This document shows, piece by piece, positions 10,720 through 21,001 of a stretch of DNA of 64,000 bases. This DNA is from Saccharomycopsis malanga (Eukaryota > Ascomycota > Saccharomycetes > Ascoideales > Saccharomycopsidaceae). The notes under the pieces were generated by a model. The model saw only the letters and a program-made list of their open reading frames with translations. It had not been told where the DNA came from and made no database searches. Positions within the stretch are counted from its first letter, which is position 1. Each line of letters opens with the position of its first letter. The stretch lies in the NCBI GenBank assembly GCA_004014935.1, contig CP025321.1:3224001-3288000 (forward strand). The letters run 5' to 3'. Position numbers and translations under genes: made by a program.

Positions 10720-13700
10720 TTACTCATAGGCAGGCAGCTTTTTGCGTAATCTTTCAAAACCTCTCAAGTTATTGGTGATTTCCCTTGACAAGTTTTTGAT
10801 CACAAGTGTGTTGGAGTTGGCAAACTCATTGACCACTGCTAACAAATGGTTCTCAATTAAGAATCGCCTGTACTTTATGTCATCAACACCGGAAACCAAA
10901 AACACAAAGTTCAATAGGAGCACTACTAAATCGTTCAGACCAGAGTCCGTTTCACTGGTATCTTTGGCAGCCCCTGTGGTGCTCTCGCCATAGCGTCTTT
11001 CAATGTATTCCTGCAAGGTGTAGATTATAGAGACAATTAGTTCACTGTGTTTATATATAATAATGGACAAACACTGTTTGCTAATGATCAAGTTGTTGAG
11101 TAAAGAAGTAATGGCTTGTTGTTGGCTCTTATCATTTTTAGTATTTATTTGCGTCAAGGAAAGCACCTTTGGCAATGTAAGTAAAACGCCGCTATTCAAT
11201 ACAGTCAACTTTTCACCATCCTCAAATCTAGAGATATTAGCAAATGTCCATAAAATGTTCAAGTCTATTGATTTTTTCAATCTACGAGACTCCAGATCGC
11301 TGACACCAGACTGATCCTGGGATTGAGGACTGTTATTAGAACTGTTATTCAGGGGTAGTTGTTTGTGATTATTTGCTAACAAAGAGTTTAGAGGAATAAT
11401 CAAATAGTTGGCAATTATTGCTCTGCAATGATTGATGCCTCCATTGGAAATGTTTCTTATGATTCGGCAAGCTTTTTCAACAATCATGAGATTATTGTTA
11501 GACACCAGTTCGAACAAAAGAGGCAAGTAACCAGAATTTATAATTTGCAAAGATTGTTTGGTGTTCCCAGAAGACAAGTTGGAAATTAACCGTAAAGCGT
11601 TGTTTAACAACAGCAAATCTGCGATCTTAGAGGTATTACCTGTTGAGCTCAGGCTGTGCATGCTCTGCGGAGAGGAAAAGGAGGATGAGGTAGATGTCAA
11701 AGGGGTGATGTTATTTTTAACTAACGATTGTAAAATATCATACACTGGCAAAAGAACGCCTTGGGTGATTTGTTCTTCTTTTTGATATTCATTACCAGAA
11801 GCAAGATTTGCCAAGATGGAAACTGCTTGGTTTTTACACTCGTTATTGTACTGTTTCTCGTCCAAAATTTCTATCAAGTCATTACTGAGGCCCAATTTGT
11901 ATATCAACTCGTGAATCTTGGTGCCTCCATTAGTGGCCAAGTTATTTAATACCACTAGCGCTGCTTGTTTCACAGCAATATTATTCATCAACTCGGCATT
12001 GTTGTTGAGAATAGAGAGCACCAATGGCAAGATATTATATTTTGAACATAAAATACTTTTTTGTTGCTCGTTACCTGAAGCAATTTCCGCAAAGGTATTT
12101 AAAACCAACGGTAAGACTTTGATATGGTTTGCTGAGGCAAAAGAGTACAAATATAATGTTAAAATACCCAACAAACCAGAATTTAACACAGCCTGTTTTT
12201 CTTTGGGGGAAATACTAGCAAACTCGCTAATAGTTTTAATGGTAAGTTCATTGGTACGTGCAGAGGCATCATCTTTTTTGGTGGTCAAAATGCCAATGAC
12301 GTTTTTGAAAAATTCCATGATAGATTGAATTTCCTTCCTAGAAATTAAAGTTATGAGTTTTTCGTTTTTCAACTTGAAAATACTAAAAAAAATTATGATG
12401 ATATTCACCAATGTAGGGTGGTTGTTAGGATTATTAATACTGATGGATCTGATGAACAAAAGCAACTTTTTCATAAAGTCGCCTCGCAACATGATATCAA
12501 ACCATCTTATAACAGTGGCTTTGTTTTTATCCTTGAGGAATATGTAAGAGATAAGTGAAATTAGTTGTAAATCAATTTCTTTACCATTATCCTCCTGATT
12601 AAAATTGTTGACTATTTTTTCAATCACCGCATCGTCAATCAACTTGTAAAAAGTGACCATATTCTTTGAGGTGGAATTAAGCTCCTTGTCAAACTTGAAC
12701 ATGATAGTGAGCAATTCACATGAAATGTATCTGATTTTGAAATTGTATTTGTTTTCGGAAAAATCTAAAAGGAGTTTGAATAGAGAAAACTTCTGTATAA
12801 GAATTTGCTTCTGCGTGGCATCTTGCTTGCAGTTGATGCTGATAGAATATATAATGGTGAGAAGGTCAAAGAGTTGTGAATGTGATTTGCCAAAATCCAG
12901 ACTGTCTGTGGTGACATCATTGAGTATCAGAACCAACTTCTCTAGCACTCTACATTTCACTAAGATTTCATAATTGTATTCTCTCGCATTTTTGCTGAGA
13001 AGCAATAAAAATTTTACAAAATTTTTCTTTAAAAACAAGTGCCGTTCTTTTGATCCCATTGTCTCATTAACATGTTTAAGGGTCAAGATGGGAAACAATA
13101 AGTTCAAAATGTCCATGTCAAAAAAGAATTTTTTCTGATACTTGTTAAATACTATAACATATAAACATATGTCTACAATGCTTGAATATGGGTCTATTTG
13201 GGAACAGTCAAACTCATGGCTGTTTAGCTCTGCGAGTATGGGCTCAATCACTGATATGATTTTGTAGTTGGCAATAATTTTTCGCTGGCTGTCATTGCCT
13301 TTGGCTAAATTGGACAAAAACTTTATCAAGTGAGTTGTCACTCTGAGAGGCTCGTTCTTGTCTTCAATGACACGGCATATTATAGGAAGAAAATTCTGCT
13401 TCAATATGACGTCAGTGATATAGATAGAGCCTCTAGAAAGATTACTGATAATGGCAGCCGCAGACTCTCTGATTTTCGCGTCGCGACTATTGAGACACAA
13501 GGGCAAATGTTCCAACAAGCCTGAGCTTACAATGACCAAGTTCTGGTCGCTGGAGCCACGCGTGAGGTTTGCAAATAAACACAAGGCACATAGTTGCAAC
13601 GAAACAACATTGACACCGTCTTGGACCTGCGGCTCTGTCGTCTCGTCTAACAGAAGTATGGCCACAAGTGGTTTGAGAAGATTGAGCTCGAAGAAGTCTT

Positions 13701-14340
13701 CAATCACGTTGGTTTCCTCATACGTCATATTGATCAAAATTTCACATGTCTTTTGCATTATAAGATAGTTACGAATGGACAAGTACGGCTTGAGCACCTC
13801 CAAAACATTACACTTTTTGAACAAAATCAAACTGTCCTTTTTGAAAGATATAAGTAGCACCAATTGTAAAGCATAAATCTGGGTCTTGGTTATCACTAAA
13901 ACCTTGTCATTGTCGCCTTTCTCATCAGGTGCCAACACTTTTACCAAGCGCGGCACAAGCTTAAGAGTATCATCCTCGAGCGCCAGCGCCTCCCTGTCCT
14001 TGAGCAAGTCTCGGAGCAAATTGTAGGAATACTCTTTAATCTTGGCATTGCTCAGATACAACAAATCCACCAAGACAAACGTAATGCGGTTTTCTAGAAA
14101 CAATTTTTTGAACGTGTTCGAGTTTTCGTTCTTGACCTCGGTCACAATCCTCAAGATCAGAAGCTGCACCGACACAGAGTTTGACGGTAGAAGTTGAATA
14201 AGTGTTGTGCATGCCTCGTGTACTTTATCTTTGGTTTCTGCATTGGTCTCTTGGTCATACAATAGAATGACACCCTTCAATTCGTGCAAATACTCTTCCA
14301 TTGTTTCCTGCTTGCGCGGTGCCGCCTCTGCCAAATCCAT
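10720..14340 (-). CDS. Armadillo-repeat protein of unknown function
   Basis: The 1206-residue product is made almost wholly of degenerate armadillo/HEAT-type helical repeats. Recognisable repeat cores include IRESAAAIISNLSRG, AALVVLNNLATNGG, NQAVSILANLASGNE, NALRLISNLSSGN and KACRIIRNISNGG, each followed by a variable helix. The repeats run from about residue 60 to the C-terminus. Short Ser/Asn-rich linkers (for example SSFSSPQSMHSLSSTG near 890) interrupt them. There is no signal peptide, membrane segment or catalytic motif. Such proteins are usually scaffolds or adaptors, but I do not recognise a named family (it is not Vac8 or importin alpha by visible motifs). The ATG at 14340 begins MDLAEAAPRK. 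It is convergent with CPA2 and in tandem with the DDT/WHIM gene behind it. Confidence 0.85.
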   Translation of the reverse strand: MDLAEAAPRKQETMEEYLHELKGVILLYDQETNAETKDKVHEACTTLIQLLPSNSVSVQLLILRIVTEVKNENSNTFKKLFLENRITFVLVDLLYLSNAKIKEYSYNLLRDLLKDREALALEDDTLKLVPRLVKVLAPDEKGDNDKVLVITKTQIYALQLVLLISFKKDSLILFKKCNVLEVLKPYLSIRNYLIMQKTCEILINMTYEETNVIEDFFELNLLKPLVAILLLDETTEPQVQDGVNVVSLQLCALCLFANLTRGSSDQNLVIVSSGLLEHLPLCLNSRDAKIRESAAAIISNLSRGSIYITDVILKQNFLPIICRVIEDKNEPLRVTTHLIKFLSNLAKGNDSQRKIIANYKIISVIEPILAELNSHEFDCSQIDPYSSIVDICLYVIVFNKYQKKFFFDMDILNLLFPILTLKHVNETMGSKERHLFLKKNFVKFLLLLSKNAREYNYEILVKCRVLEKLVLILNDVTTDSLDFGKSHSQLFDLLTIIYSISINCKQDATQKQILIQKFSLFKLLLDFSENKYNFKIRYISCELLTIMFKFDKELNSTSKNMVTFYKLIDDAVIEKIVNNFNQEDNGKEIDLQLISLISYIFLKDKNKATVIRWFDIMLRGDFMKKLLLFIRSISINNPNNHPTLVNIIIIFFSIFKLKNEKLITLISRKEIQSIMEFFKNVIGILTTKKDDASARTNELTIKTISEFASISPKEKQAVLNSGLLGILTLYLYSFASANHIKVLPLVLNTFAEIASGNEQQKSILCSKYNILPLVLSILNNNAELMNNIAVKQAALVVLNNLATNGGTKIHELIYKLGLSNDLIEILDEKQYNNECKNQAVSILANLASGNEYQKEEQITQGVLLPVYDILQSLVKNNITPLTSTSSSFSSPQSMHSLSSTGNTSKIADLLLLNNALRLISNLSSGNTKQSLQIINSGYLPLLFELVSNNNLMIVEKACRIIRNISNGGINHCRAIIANYLIIPLNSLLANNHKQLPLNNSSNNSPQSQDQSGVSDLESRRLKKSIDLNILWTFANISRFEDGEKLTVLNSGVLLTLPKVLSLTQINTKNDKSQQQAITSLLNNLIISKQCLSIIIYKHSELIVSIIYTLQEYIERRYGESTTGAAKDTSETDSGLNDLVVLLLNFVFLVSGVDDIKYRRFLIENHLLAVVNEFANSNTLVIKNLSREITNNLRGFERLRKKLPAYE

Positions 14341-14708
14341 CCTGGCGGTGTATCTCTATTAATATCAAGCCTCTAATTGCGATATACGTGTTAAACTCTT
14401 TGGCTTCATCTGCTCATCGCCGCCTATAATACATTCATCTCGTATACCCACCATTATCCACTCTTCATGAAACTTTTGCTTATGTAATGATGGTAATGTG
14501 ATGTATGCATATAGCCACATATACATACATAAAAGTGTAGACCTTTTTTTGTCAAGAATCTTAGATTTGGCCCAAAATGTTGCAAAAAATGGTTACTCTA
14601 CAAGCTATTGAGATTACAGGAAAAGCTGAATAATACTTAGTGTACATTGGAAGCAAATATGAAACTAAGGGTTATGAAGTATATATATATATATTGAAAT
14701 ACCAATGA
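14341..14708. other. Intergenic, promoter of the armadillo-repeat gene
   Basis: This 368 bp gap lies between two minus-strand genes. It carries the promoter of the armadillo-repeat gene and the 3' flank of the DDT/WHIM gene, with an ATATAT tract near 14685. No gene was seen. Confidence 0.5.
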
Positions 14709-16481
14709 TTAGTCTTCTCTTGTTGGCACTGGTTCAGTTACAGTTTGTGTAGAGGATTCTTCAATAGGACCTGTGGAGCTAGAAGGTGCTGCAATGTCTG
14801 TTAAAAGTTGGGAAGGCTTAGTTGTAGATTGCTCCTCAGTAAGTTTATTCTCAGTAAGTTTATCCTCAACAGGTTTATCCTCAGTAGGTTTAATACTTTC
14901 ATTACTGATATATTTGTTAGATGCGTTACCAATAGGCTTATTATCGAAATCTATAGGTTTACTATCGGTGTTAATAAACTTATTATCAATACCAATAGGC
15001 TGATGCTCGGTATCATTGTGACTAGCATCAGTCTTGATAGATTCATCAATTTCAGCTTTCGGTTCATTTTCAATCTTTGGTCCAGATTCAGTCTTAAGCA
15101 CCGTTTCAGACTTGCCAGAATCAGCCGCAACATCATTTTGATCATTTACGTTAGGTATCATTTCGTGTCGAAGGTTCAATCTTTCGATTCTCTCGCGTTC
15201 TTTTTCCTCTTTCAACTTGATTCTTTTAGCAGCTCTGATGGCTGCGCCTTCTCTGATAAGTCTTTCCTGTTCTATCTTCTTCTCCTGCGCCTCTTGTCTT
15301 CTACGCTCTTCTTTCTCCTGCAATCTAGACGACCGTTTTCTATTCATGATCAAATTCTGCATGTTTCTTTCTCTCAAGCGATGCTGGTAGTTCTTTTTCC
15401 ACCTAAGATCCAGGGCTGCAAAGTCATCTACCATATTACCCAAAAGAAGACCCAATTTTCTAAGCTGGGGCTTTCTTTTGTAATCCTGTATCAAGTTGTA
15501 CATTTCGTAGAAATTATGGGTGAGACACTCCCATTCAAGGTCTGGATCTATGTCTTCTAATGCGGTATAAGGATCGAAATTCTGAAGTTTTGAGCCGCTT
15601 TTAGGGATCTTCACCTTTTTATTAAATGTCAATTTTCTCAAATACAACCGATTGTCGTCAAGCAAGAAATATGAATGAGAGACTATTGGTACCTTGGTGT
15701 GCACAGTGCGGGTATAAAGAGGATCTAATCTTAAGTCCACTGGTTTTTCAAACTTTTCTATGAAACTCTTGAAACTTTCTCTGTCACAGACTCTTAAAAT
15801 AAGAGCATAGAGAACATCAATCTTTGCTTGCAACGGCAAAAAATCAAAAAAACGAAATTTTTTCTCAACAACCTTTTCCTCGACTTGGGGAGCTTCATTG
15901 TAATCATCCATTTGGACATCATCGTCATCCTCTTCATAACCTTTTTCAACATAATCTTCGTCATGATCGCGATCGTCATAAGCAGGTTCTTGGATTTCAA
16001 AGTCTTCATCAGGCACATTAGGCTCATCATCGTCGGCAAAGTCAGAGAGATCGATTCCATGTATTTCTAACAAAGCAATAAGTTCTTCTCCCAAATAATC
16101 AATTACGCTCTGATCAAAATCTTCCACCAGTTTCACCCGAAGCGCTGGTTTCACCACCGCATTGAGCAACATGATTTTGAGCCGGTCCATGAAAACCAGA
16201 GGCAAAGTCAACCCTACTAATTCTTCCTCCCAGATATTAATATTGAAATTATCAGCTCCCATCTTAATAGCACCTCTAAACACACTCAACCAATTGTAGA
16301 CAAAACTGTAGATAAAGTTTGACCTCAAAGGCTTCAACATTGACAAGTAAGGCTCCTTTTCCGTCGGCAAGTAAGGCGGAAACTTCACTAATTGGGCTAC
16401 AATGTCCAGATCCACGTATTGGAGACTGAGTGCCGGATGACTATAATCCACTTCCACACTAGCACTTTTCTTCTGTACCAT
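14709..16481 (-). CDS. DDT/WHIM-domain putative chromatin-remodelling subunit
   Basis: This 590-residue nuclear-type protein has the architecture of ISWI-partner proteins (Itc1, Ioc3/Esc8 and fungal relatives). A DDT-like helical domain lies at about 45-115 (FIYSFVYNWLSVFRG through MDRLKIMLLNAV). An acidic linker (about 155-205) follows. A WHIM1-like helix pair begins LPLQAKIDVLYALILRVCD. A WHIM2/3-like strand (LRLDPLYTRT ... SYFLLDDNRLYLRK) comes next. A strongly charged Arg/Glu coiled coil covers about 365-445. The last 140 residues are low complexity, with short imperfect repeats around DNKPI, DSKPI, EDKP and ENKLTEE. In ISWI complexes such proteins contact the remodeller and linker DNA. 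The ATG at 16481 is chosen because the frame upstream has only a TTG before a stop. The family call rests on motif pattern, and which paralogue it is remains unclear. Confidence 0.72.
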   Translation of the reverse strand: MVQKKSASVEVDYSHPALSLQYVDLDIVAQLVKFPPYLPTEKEPYLSMLKPLRSNFIYSFVYNWLSVFRGAIKMGADNFNINIWEEELVGLTLPLVFMDRLKIMLLNAVVKPALRVKLVEDFDQSVIDYLGEELIALLEIHGIDLSDFADDDEPNVPDEDFEIQEPAYDDRDHDEDYVEKGYEEDDDDVQMDDYNEAPQVEEKVVEKKFRFFDFLPLQAKIDVLYALILRVCDRESFKSFIEKFEKPVDLRLDPLYTRTVHTKVPIVSHSYFLLDDNRLYLRKLTFNKKVKIPKSGSKLQNFDPYTALEDIDPDLEWECLTHNFYEMYNLIQDYKRKPQLRKLGLLLGNMVDDFAALDLRWKKNYQHRLRERNMQNLIMNRKRSSRLQEKEERRRQEAQEKKIEQERLIREGAAIRAAKRIKLKEEKERERIERLNLRHEMIPNVNDQNDVAADSGKSETVLKTESGPKIENEPKAEIDESIKTDASHNDTEHQPIGIDNKFINTDSKPIDFDNKPIGNASNKYISNESIKPTEDKPVEDKLTENKLTEEQSTTKPSQLLTDIAAPSSSTGPIEESSTQTVTEPVPTRED

Positions 16482-16626
16482 ATTCAACCCAGTTATCAGT
16501 CAGTGTATAGAAAATAAGCAGTAAATTATTGAATATAGCTAGCCGGATTATTCCGTCATGAGTATTTTATATCTAAGATGTTTAATTATGGTGAACGCCA
16601 TAAAACTTGTTTTCCAGTTGAAAAAA

Positions 16627-16632
16627 ACGCGT
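16627..16632. promoter_or_regulatory. ACGCGT (MCB-type) element
   Basis: This perfect MluI cell-cycle box lies about 146 bp upstream of the DDT/WHIM gene. MBF binds this motif in yeasts at G1/S genes. It is a single short site, so its function is uncertain. Confidence 0.35.
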
Positions 16633-16644
16633 TGATAATTAGGG

Positions 16645-16658
16645 GCGGGTATACCCGC
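16645..16658. promoter_or_regulatory. Perfect palindrome GCGGGTATACCCGC (CGG-N6-CCG)
   Basis: This fully self-complementary 14-mer contains an inverted CGG triplet pair spaced by six bases. That is the site architecture of dimeric Zn2Cys6 activators (Ppr1 uses CGG-N6-CCG in S. cerevisiae). It lies 164 bp upstream of the DDT/WHIM start. The palindrome is certain; the factor is unknown. Confidence 0.5.
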
Positions 16659-17575
16659 TTTTCACCTATACATTATTATTCTTTCTTTATACCGTTATTA
16701 ATTGGGATTTGAAAGCTTCTAATTAGTTTTGGGTGTTCAAAAATGAATGATTAATATCGGATATTACAAAGAATGTAGGCTATTTTAGTATATATGAACA
16801 TTTTGGTAATTAGATCTGTCAAACACCGTTTAACACTCACATTTTTGTATGATAGATGTTTTTCACTCTATGAATCCCATTTATTATAATCTTATAATAA
16901 TAATAATAATAGTTCTATTTTTCGAGCCCACTAAATTATCTCTTATTTTCTCTATTTTTTTCAACTTTTTTATGAGGTTTACCTGGCACGAAGGAAGTGC
17001 AACTGGCTAAAACGTTGCCTAACTATAATTAAGTCACTGTTACAAGCGTAAGGCTCAGCACTGTCCAGTAAGGGATTGTGCACAACATTTTGTCTTTTCT
17101 CAACCGAAGCTCTTCTGAGCTTTTCTAAATCTACTTAGGTATTACATTGAGTTTTCAAGAACGCTGGTAACATAATGCGTAAGCAAACTTTTCACTACAT
17201 GCCTGTTGTTCATCTTGATAGTTTAATCTATATGTTTACCAAAATGCGCTAACAAATCTCTCTTGTTATTAGTTTTCTTGATATACAAATACTTTTACAA
17301 GTTTATAAAACATACATGTTGAACACAATATTTGAGCTATCCCAAAATCTTTAGAACTTACATCTAATAAATCTCGACGAAAAGCATGCCCACATACTTC
17401 GTAAATTTGTAAAATCAACCCATGTTCTATAATAGCCACTAGTGTGGAGTGACTGATCTGCGGTCGATTTGAAGCATCCGAGAGCCGAGAAACTGTTATT
17501 ATATAAACAGGGAACGTCTGGTGTTATACAAAATTTACTAGAAGAAAATCAATTAAAAAACTAAAATCTATCAAG

Positions 17576-18235
17576 ATGGGCCTAGTGAGACGACTTTTCA
17601 TCATATCGACACCTTTTATAGGATGTTATGCCGTCAGCCAAAATTTGGCAAGAAGGTATCCAAATGTGCCTATGAACGAGCTTCCGAAAGAGATGAAGAT
17701 CCACTCTTACACCAACCGGACCTCGGATGTGTATTATCCTGAGATTGACTGTTACAAGAAGACCGTTGTGGTTCCGGAAGACAAGCCTGTTTCCACTAGT
17801 GAGATTGTTCGGCAGTTTCTTGAGGTAAAACCTCTCCGAGCCATTTTGAAGAAAGATTCCCTGTCAAAATCACCATTTGAGTCTCGTGTGGTTGAAACAT
17901 ACGAGTCTGACCAAACATCATCAGCAGTGATTCAATGGTCATGGCGTCCTAATTTAGGTATAGTTCTGTTTTTTGAAAAGATTGCTTTGAAATGGCATTA
18001 TCCTTATAGACTTATGAATGGGGGATACCATGAAGTCTTTGTTACAGAAAACAAACTGCTGCTGCCTAGCAAATCTAGAAGTAAATCGTACGAAGTATAT
18101 TTTATCTGTGCACACCAGTATAATGACAAACACGACAACAAGATAATCCCTAGGTGGACCTCCAGCTTACATAGAACATATGCCAGAATAATCCTCGTTG
18201 CCGGAACAAAACCATATCGCTGCTCTAGAGCATGA
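17576..18235 (+). CDS. Small uncharacterised protein with N-terminal hydrophobic segment
   Basis: This 219-residue product begins MGLVRRLFIISTPFIGCYAV: two Arg, then a hydrophobic stretch (about 7-21) that could be a signal anchor or mitochondrial inner-membrane segment. The remainder is soluble-looking, basic, and has Trp/Tyr-rich strands (AVIQWSWRPNLGIVLFFEKI, YEVYFICAHQY). I recognise no family. The frame is open for the full length, has a good A-rich leader (ATCAAGATGG) and ordinary codon use for this window. I believe it is a real gene but give no function. It is divergent from the DDT/WHIM gene and convergent with the next gene. Confidence 0.75.
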   Translation: MGLVRRLFIISTPFIGCYAVSQNLARRYPNVPMNELPKEMKIHSYTNRTSDVYYPEIDCYKKTVVVPEDKPVSTSEIVRQFLEVKPLRAILKKDSLSKSPFESRVVETYESDQTSSAVIQWSWRPNLGIVLFFEKIALKWHYPYRLMNGGYHEVFVTENKLLLPSKSRSKSYEVYFICAHQYNDKHDNKIIPRWTSSLHRTYARIILVAGTKPYRCSRA

Positions 18236-18322
18236 CACTCTATCTTGGCTTACGTGTATATACAAATCTGCAGCTAAAATAATACAAACCTCATGTTAAA
18301 TTCTATAAACAGTAGGACAAGA

Positions 18323-21001
18323 CTATTTCGGGGTGCAGGCATCATCACTAAAGCCTTCAGTGATAGGAGAGAGAAAATCGTTAGCGTTTATGCTAATAGG
18401 TTGTGGTATTTCGGTGTTGCTTGGAACTTGATTAGCAGTATCGTTCTGCGTATTGGTATTGAATAATGTTATCATTTTGCCGCTGGTAGGTGTGACAAAC
18501 CTGTTGTTTTGGCTTGGAATGTCCGATAACGTTAGAAGCTGCCCTGGTTTTGGTTTTTTGGAGTAGCTATTGGAACGGTACATTCTGTTCTTCAAAGCAT
18601 CGCTTTCTGATTCTGGAGTAACAATTGTTTTCCTATGGCTGTCGTAGATATGGTACGACGCATCAGGATCAAACTCAAAGTCTTCAGGCACAATGTTCAC
18701 TTCGTCCAAGTAATCTTCGTCAGCAAAATAATCATTGAGTGTATCATCTTCATAGAAACTTTCCACCAGGTCTTCGGGAGCAGTATTTGCATCCTGATTA
18801 AGCCAAGAGTACCGATTTCGTACACCTTCTTCTTGAAAAGTTTCTGAGGAACTTTTGAGGATATGGGCTTTAGTTGCAGAAGAAACAGTGCTATTGGCTT
18901 CAGCAACATTTGGCACAACGTGGCTAATGTTTGTTATAAGATCGTCAACTTTGAATGAGTCGGCGTCTTGTTGATCCAAATCTAGGTTGGAAAGGTTGTT
19001 TGTTATGTTTGTTATATTATCAGTATTCACTAATGTCTCATTCTTGATTGTAGTAGTAGTTGGGTTTCCAGCACATTTTTCTTCATTTTCAATATTCTCA
19101 TCAATAATAAATGTAGTTTTGTTTGGGGTGCGCTCATTGACACTACTTAAATCTTCATCTCCTGCTGAATCATTATTAGCCTCATCTACAGCTTGCTCAT
19201 TAGAATATTTGCCCTGGCTCAAGCTTCTATCGCTACTCAGCTCTCCACTAATTTCACTTGCTTCATCATCTGAACCATCATCTGTACCGTCTACAGAATC
19301 GTCATCATAATCGCCTACCTCATTCATCAAATCATCATAATTATATTCATCCTCGTCGTCAGAAAACAACTGACGATTGAACAAATGTTCTGTGTCGTCT
19401 TCTTCCATTTCGTCATAATAATTCATCTCATCATTGAAATCTTCTTCTCCATATTCGTCTGCATTGAAATCATCAACGTACAAGCCAATAGAGCGCTGCG
19501 GTCTTGGTTTGTTTGCCTCTGACATGCTTTTATAATATTTTATGGAAACATTACGACCATTGATCAAGTCCTTTTCGAACGAAAAAGCTGACGAATCAGA
19601 CATTGTGGATGATGTGTCGTCATTCGGAGCTTCCGGGCTGTTTTTAGTGCCCTGAGACTCTTTGGTTTCTTTCATAGTTCCAAGCTCAAAGCCTTTTTTA
19701 GGAATTTCACGTATAGAGACGAATTTCTTAGTTTTACGGGATTCATGGTTTTTCAACTTTTTTAGTATAGATGCTCGTTTATCAGTATTGATTTGGATCA
19801 CAGATACCCTGTTATCGTCAATGACACTGGCAATAGATGATCGCTGTCTATCAGAACCTCCGCTCTTTCTCTTGTAATTCTTCATCTTGTCCAAGACGTT
19901 TTTGAAAGAGTCGCGCTTGGCGCTTTTCGAAGATTCTGTAGATGCTCTTTTATCTTCTGGCTCGTCTTCCTTGGGCACAACATTCAAAACCAGAGCTTTG
20001 TCAAAGTTTGAATACGACGATCCATCGCCTTCGCTTATGGATTGTTCGTCTTCTGCTAGCTGGTCTTCTCCCAATAATCTTTGTAGGCTTTTGTTTCGTG
20101 CCTCTTCGTAAATCACAGGGCCTTCCGAAGGATTGAAATTTCTAATCTTCGATTTGAAATCTTCCAAATCAGGCGAAAGGGTGTCAAAAGACACCTTGGC
20201 TCTGCGGTCATGTTCATAGTTACCTGTGGTTACTTTTAATGGTACATTGGATGGCTGGAAACTACTGGAGCGTTCTCCATACACATCTCCTTCTACAATG
20301 GGGAATACATTACTATTTCCCGACATCTTTACATTCTCATCTATTGTGCTTCTAGCATGCGGAGGAGACGCCATCTGGTTATAATCCTTAAAGTAGAACT
20401 CGTCCTCATGGCGGTCGCTGCTACTACTAAGTCTATGGTGCTGCGCCTTGTGGTTCTGCGCGTTATCCCATTGGTGCACTGAGAAAAATGTCTCTGGAGG
20501 CGACAATACGAGTTCCTGGCTGTCTTTTGTCTCTCGGAGATTACTGTTACTGCTACGTGAAAAGAGATTCTTTGGATACTTGAGGATCTTCTTCTTGGCG
20601 CTACCAGAAACAGGTCCTTGCATATCAAGCGGAAGAGAATACTGTTTTGCCAACGTTTTCGGTGAAGAAGGCGCCGAGCCGGTAAACTCATCTGTACTGA
20701 ATCCCGGTGAATGGATGAACGAAGAATTGAAATCATTATGTCGTAATAAAGGCGAGATGGGACTTGTCACCTTGGGCGATGTCAATGGAGACCCGTTGAA
20801 CGAAAAACTGCTATTATGAACATTCGGGTTGTTTGTCGAAAGCAATTCAAAGCTCGCCTGCTTGGTTACTGTGCCATATCCTTGAGAATCGTTGCTGTAA
20901 GACGCTGAGGTAGCCGAATTTCGTCTAGATGTATCCTTTTTTTCCTTGTCATCTTTCCCAAACGACCCGATTCTCTTGTGTGACTTGATAAATGACCGCA
21001 T
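18323..21001 (-). CDS. Large disordered acidic Ser-rich protein, unknown function
   Basis: The 892-residue product is mostly low complexity. The N-terminal third is Ser/Pro-rich and basic (MRSFIKSHKRIGSFG, with several SPxTSP and RSS sites) and contains a Lys-rich patch, AKKKILKYPKNLFSRSS. A central block, SVIQINTDKRASILKKLKN followed by KTKKFVSIREIPKKGFELG, is the best candidate for a conserved motif. A long acidic run follows (about 520-615: EYGEEDFNDEMNYYDEMEEDD and onwards). There is no membrane segment or enzyme motif. Composition resembles yeast polarity or cell-wall signalling substrates rich in phosphosites, but I cannot name an orthologue. The ATG at 21001 is the first in frame. Confidence 0.75.
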   Translation of the reverse strand: MRSFIKSHKRIGSFGKDDKEKKDTSRRNSATSASYSNDSQGYGTVTKQASFELLSTNNPNVHNSSFSFNGSPLTSPKVTSPISPLLRHNDFNSSFIHSPGFSTDEFTGSAPSSPKTLAKQYSLPLDMQGPVSGSAKKKILKYPKNLFSRSSNSNLRETKDSQELVLSPPETFFSVHQWDNAQNHKAQHHRLSSSSDRHEDEFYFKDYNQMASPPHARSTIDENVKMSGNSNVFPIVEGDVYGERSSSFQPSNVPLKVTTGNYEHDRRAKVSFDTLSPDLEDFKSKIRNFNPSEGPVIYEEARNKSLQRLLGEDQLAEDEQSISEGDGSSYSNFDKALVLNVVPKEDEPEDKRASTESSKSAKRDSFKNVLDKMKNYKRKSGGSDRQRSSIASVIDDNRVSVIQINTDKRASILKKLKNHESRKTKKFVSIREIPKKGFELGTMKETKESQGTKNSPEAPNDDTSSTMSDSSAFSFEKDLINGRNVSIKYYKSMSEANKPRPQRSIGLYVDDFNADEYGEEDFNDEMNYYDEMEEDDTEHLFNRQLFSDDEDEYNYDDLMNEVGDYDDDSVDGTDDGSDDEASEISGELSSDRSLSQGKYSNEQAVDEANNDSAGDEDLSSVNERTPNKTTFIIDENIENEEKCAGNPTTTTIKNETLVNTDNITNITNNLSNLDLDQQDADSFKVDDLITNISHVVPNVAEANSTVSSATKAHILKSSSETFQEEGVRNRYSWLNQDANTAPEDLVESFYEDDTLNDYFADEDYLDEVNIVPEDFEFDPDASYHIYDSHRKTIVTPESESDALKNRMYRSNSYSKKPKPGQLLTLSDIPSQNNRFVTPTSGKMITLFNTNTQNDTANQVPSNTEIPQPISINANDFLSPITEGFSDDACTPK

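Larger units (their letters stand above)
16482..17575. other. Intergenic, divergent promoter region
   Basis: About 1.1 kb separates the DDT/WHIM gene (-) and the small orphan gene (+). It contains an ACGCGT element at 16627-16632 and a perfect 14-bp palindrome at 16645-16658, both within 180 bp of the DDT/WHIM start. A short TAA microsatellite lies near 16895-16910. No coding frame or RNA gene was recognised. Confidence 0.55.

Noticed and set aside
14808-15560. 250-codon plus-strand frame opposite the DDT/WHIM gene
   Set aside because: Its Ser/Phe/Leu-rich text is the complement of the Lys/Glu-rich coiled coil on the other strand.
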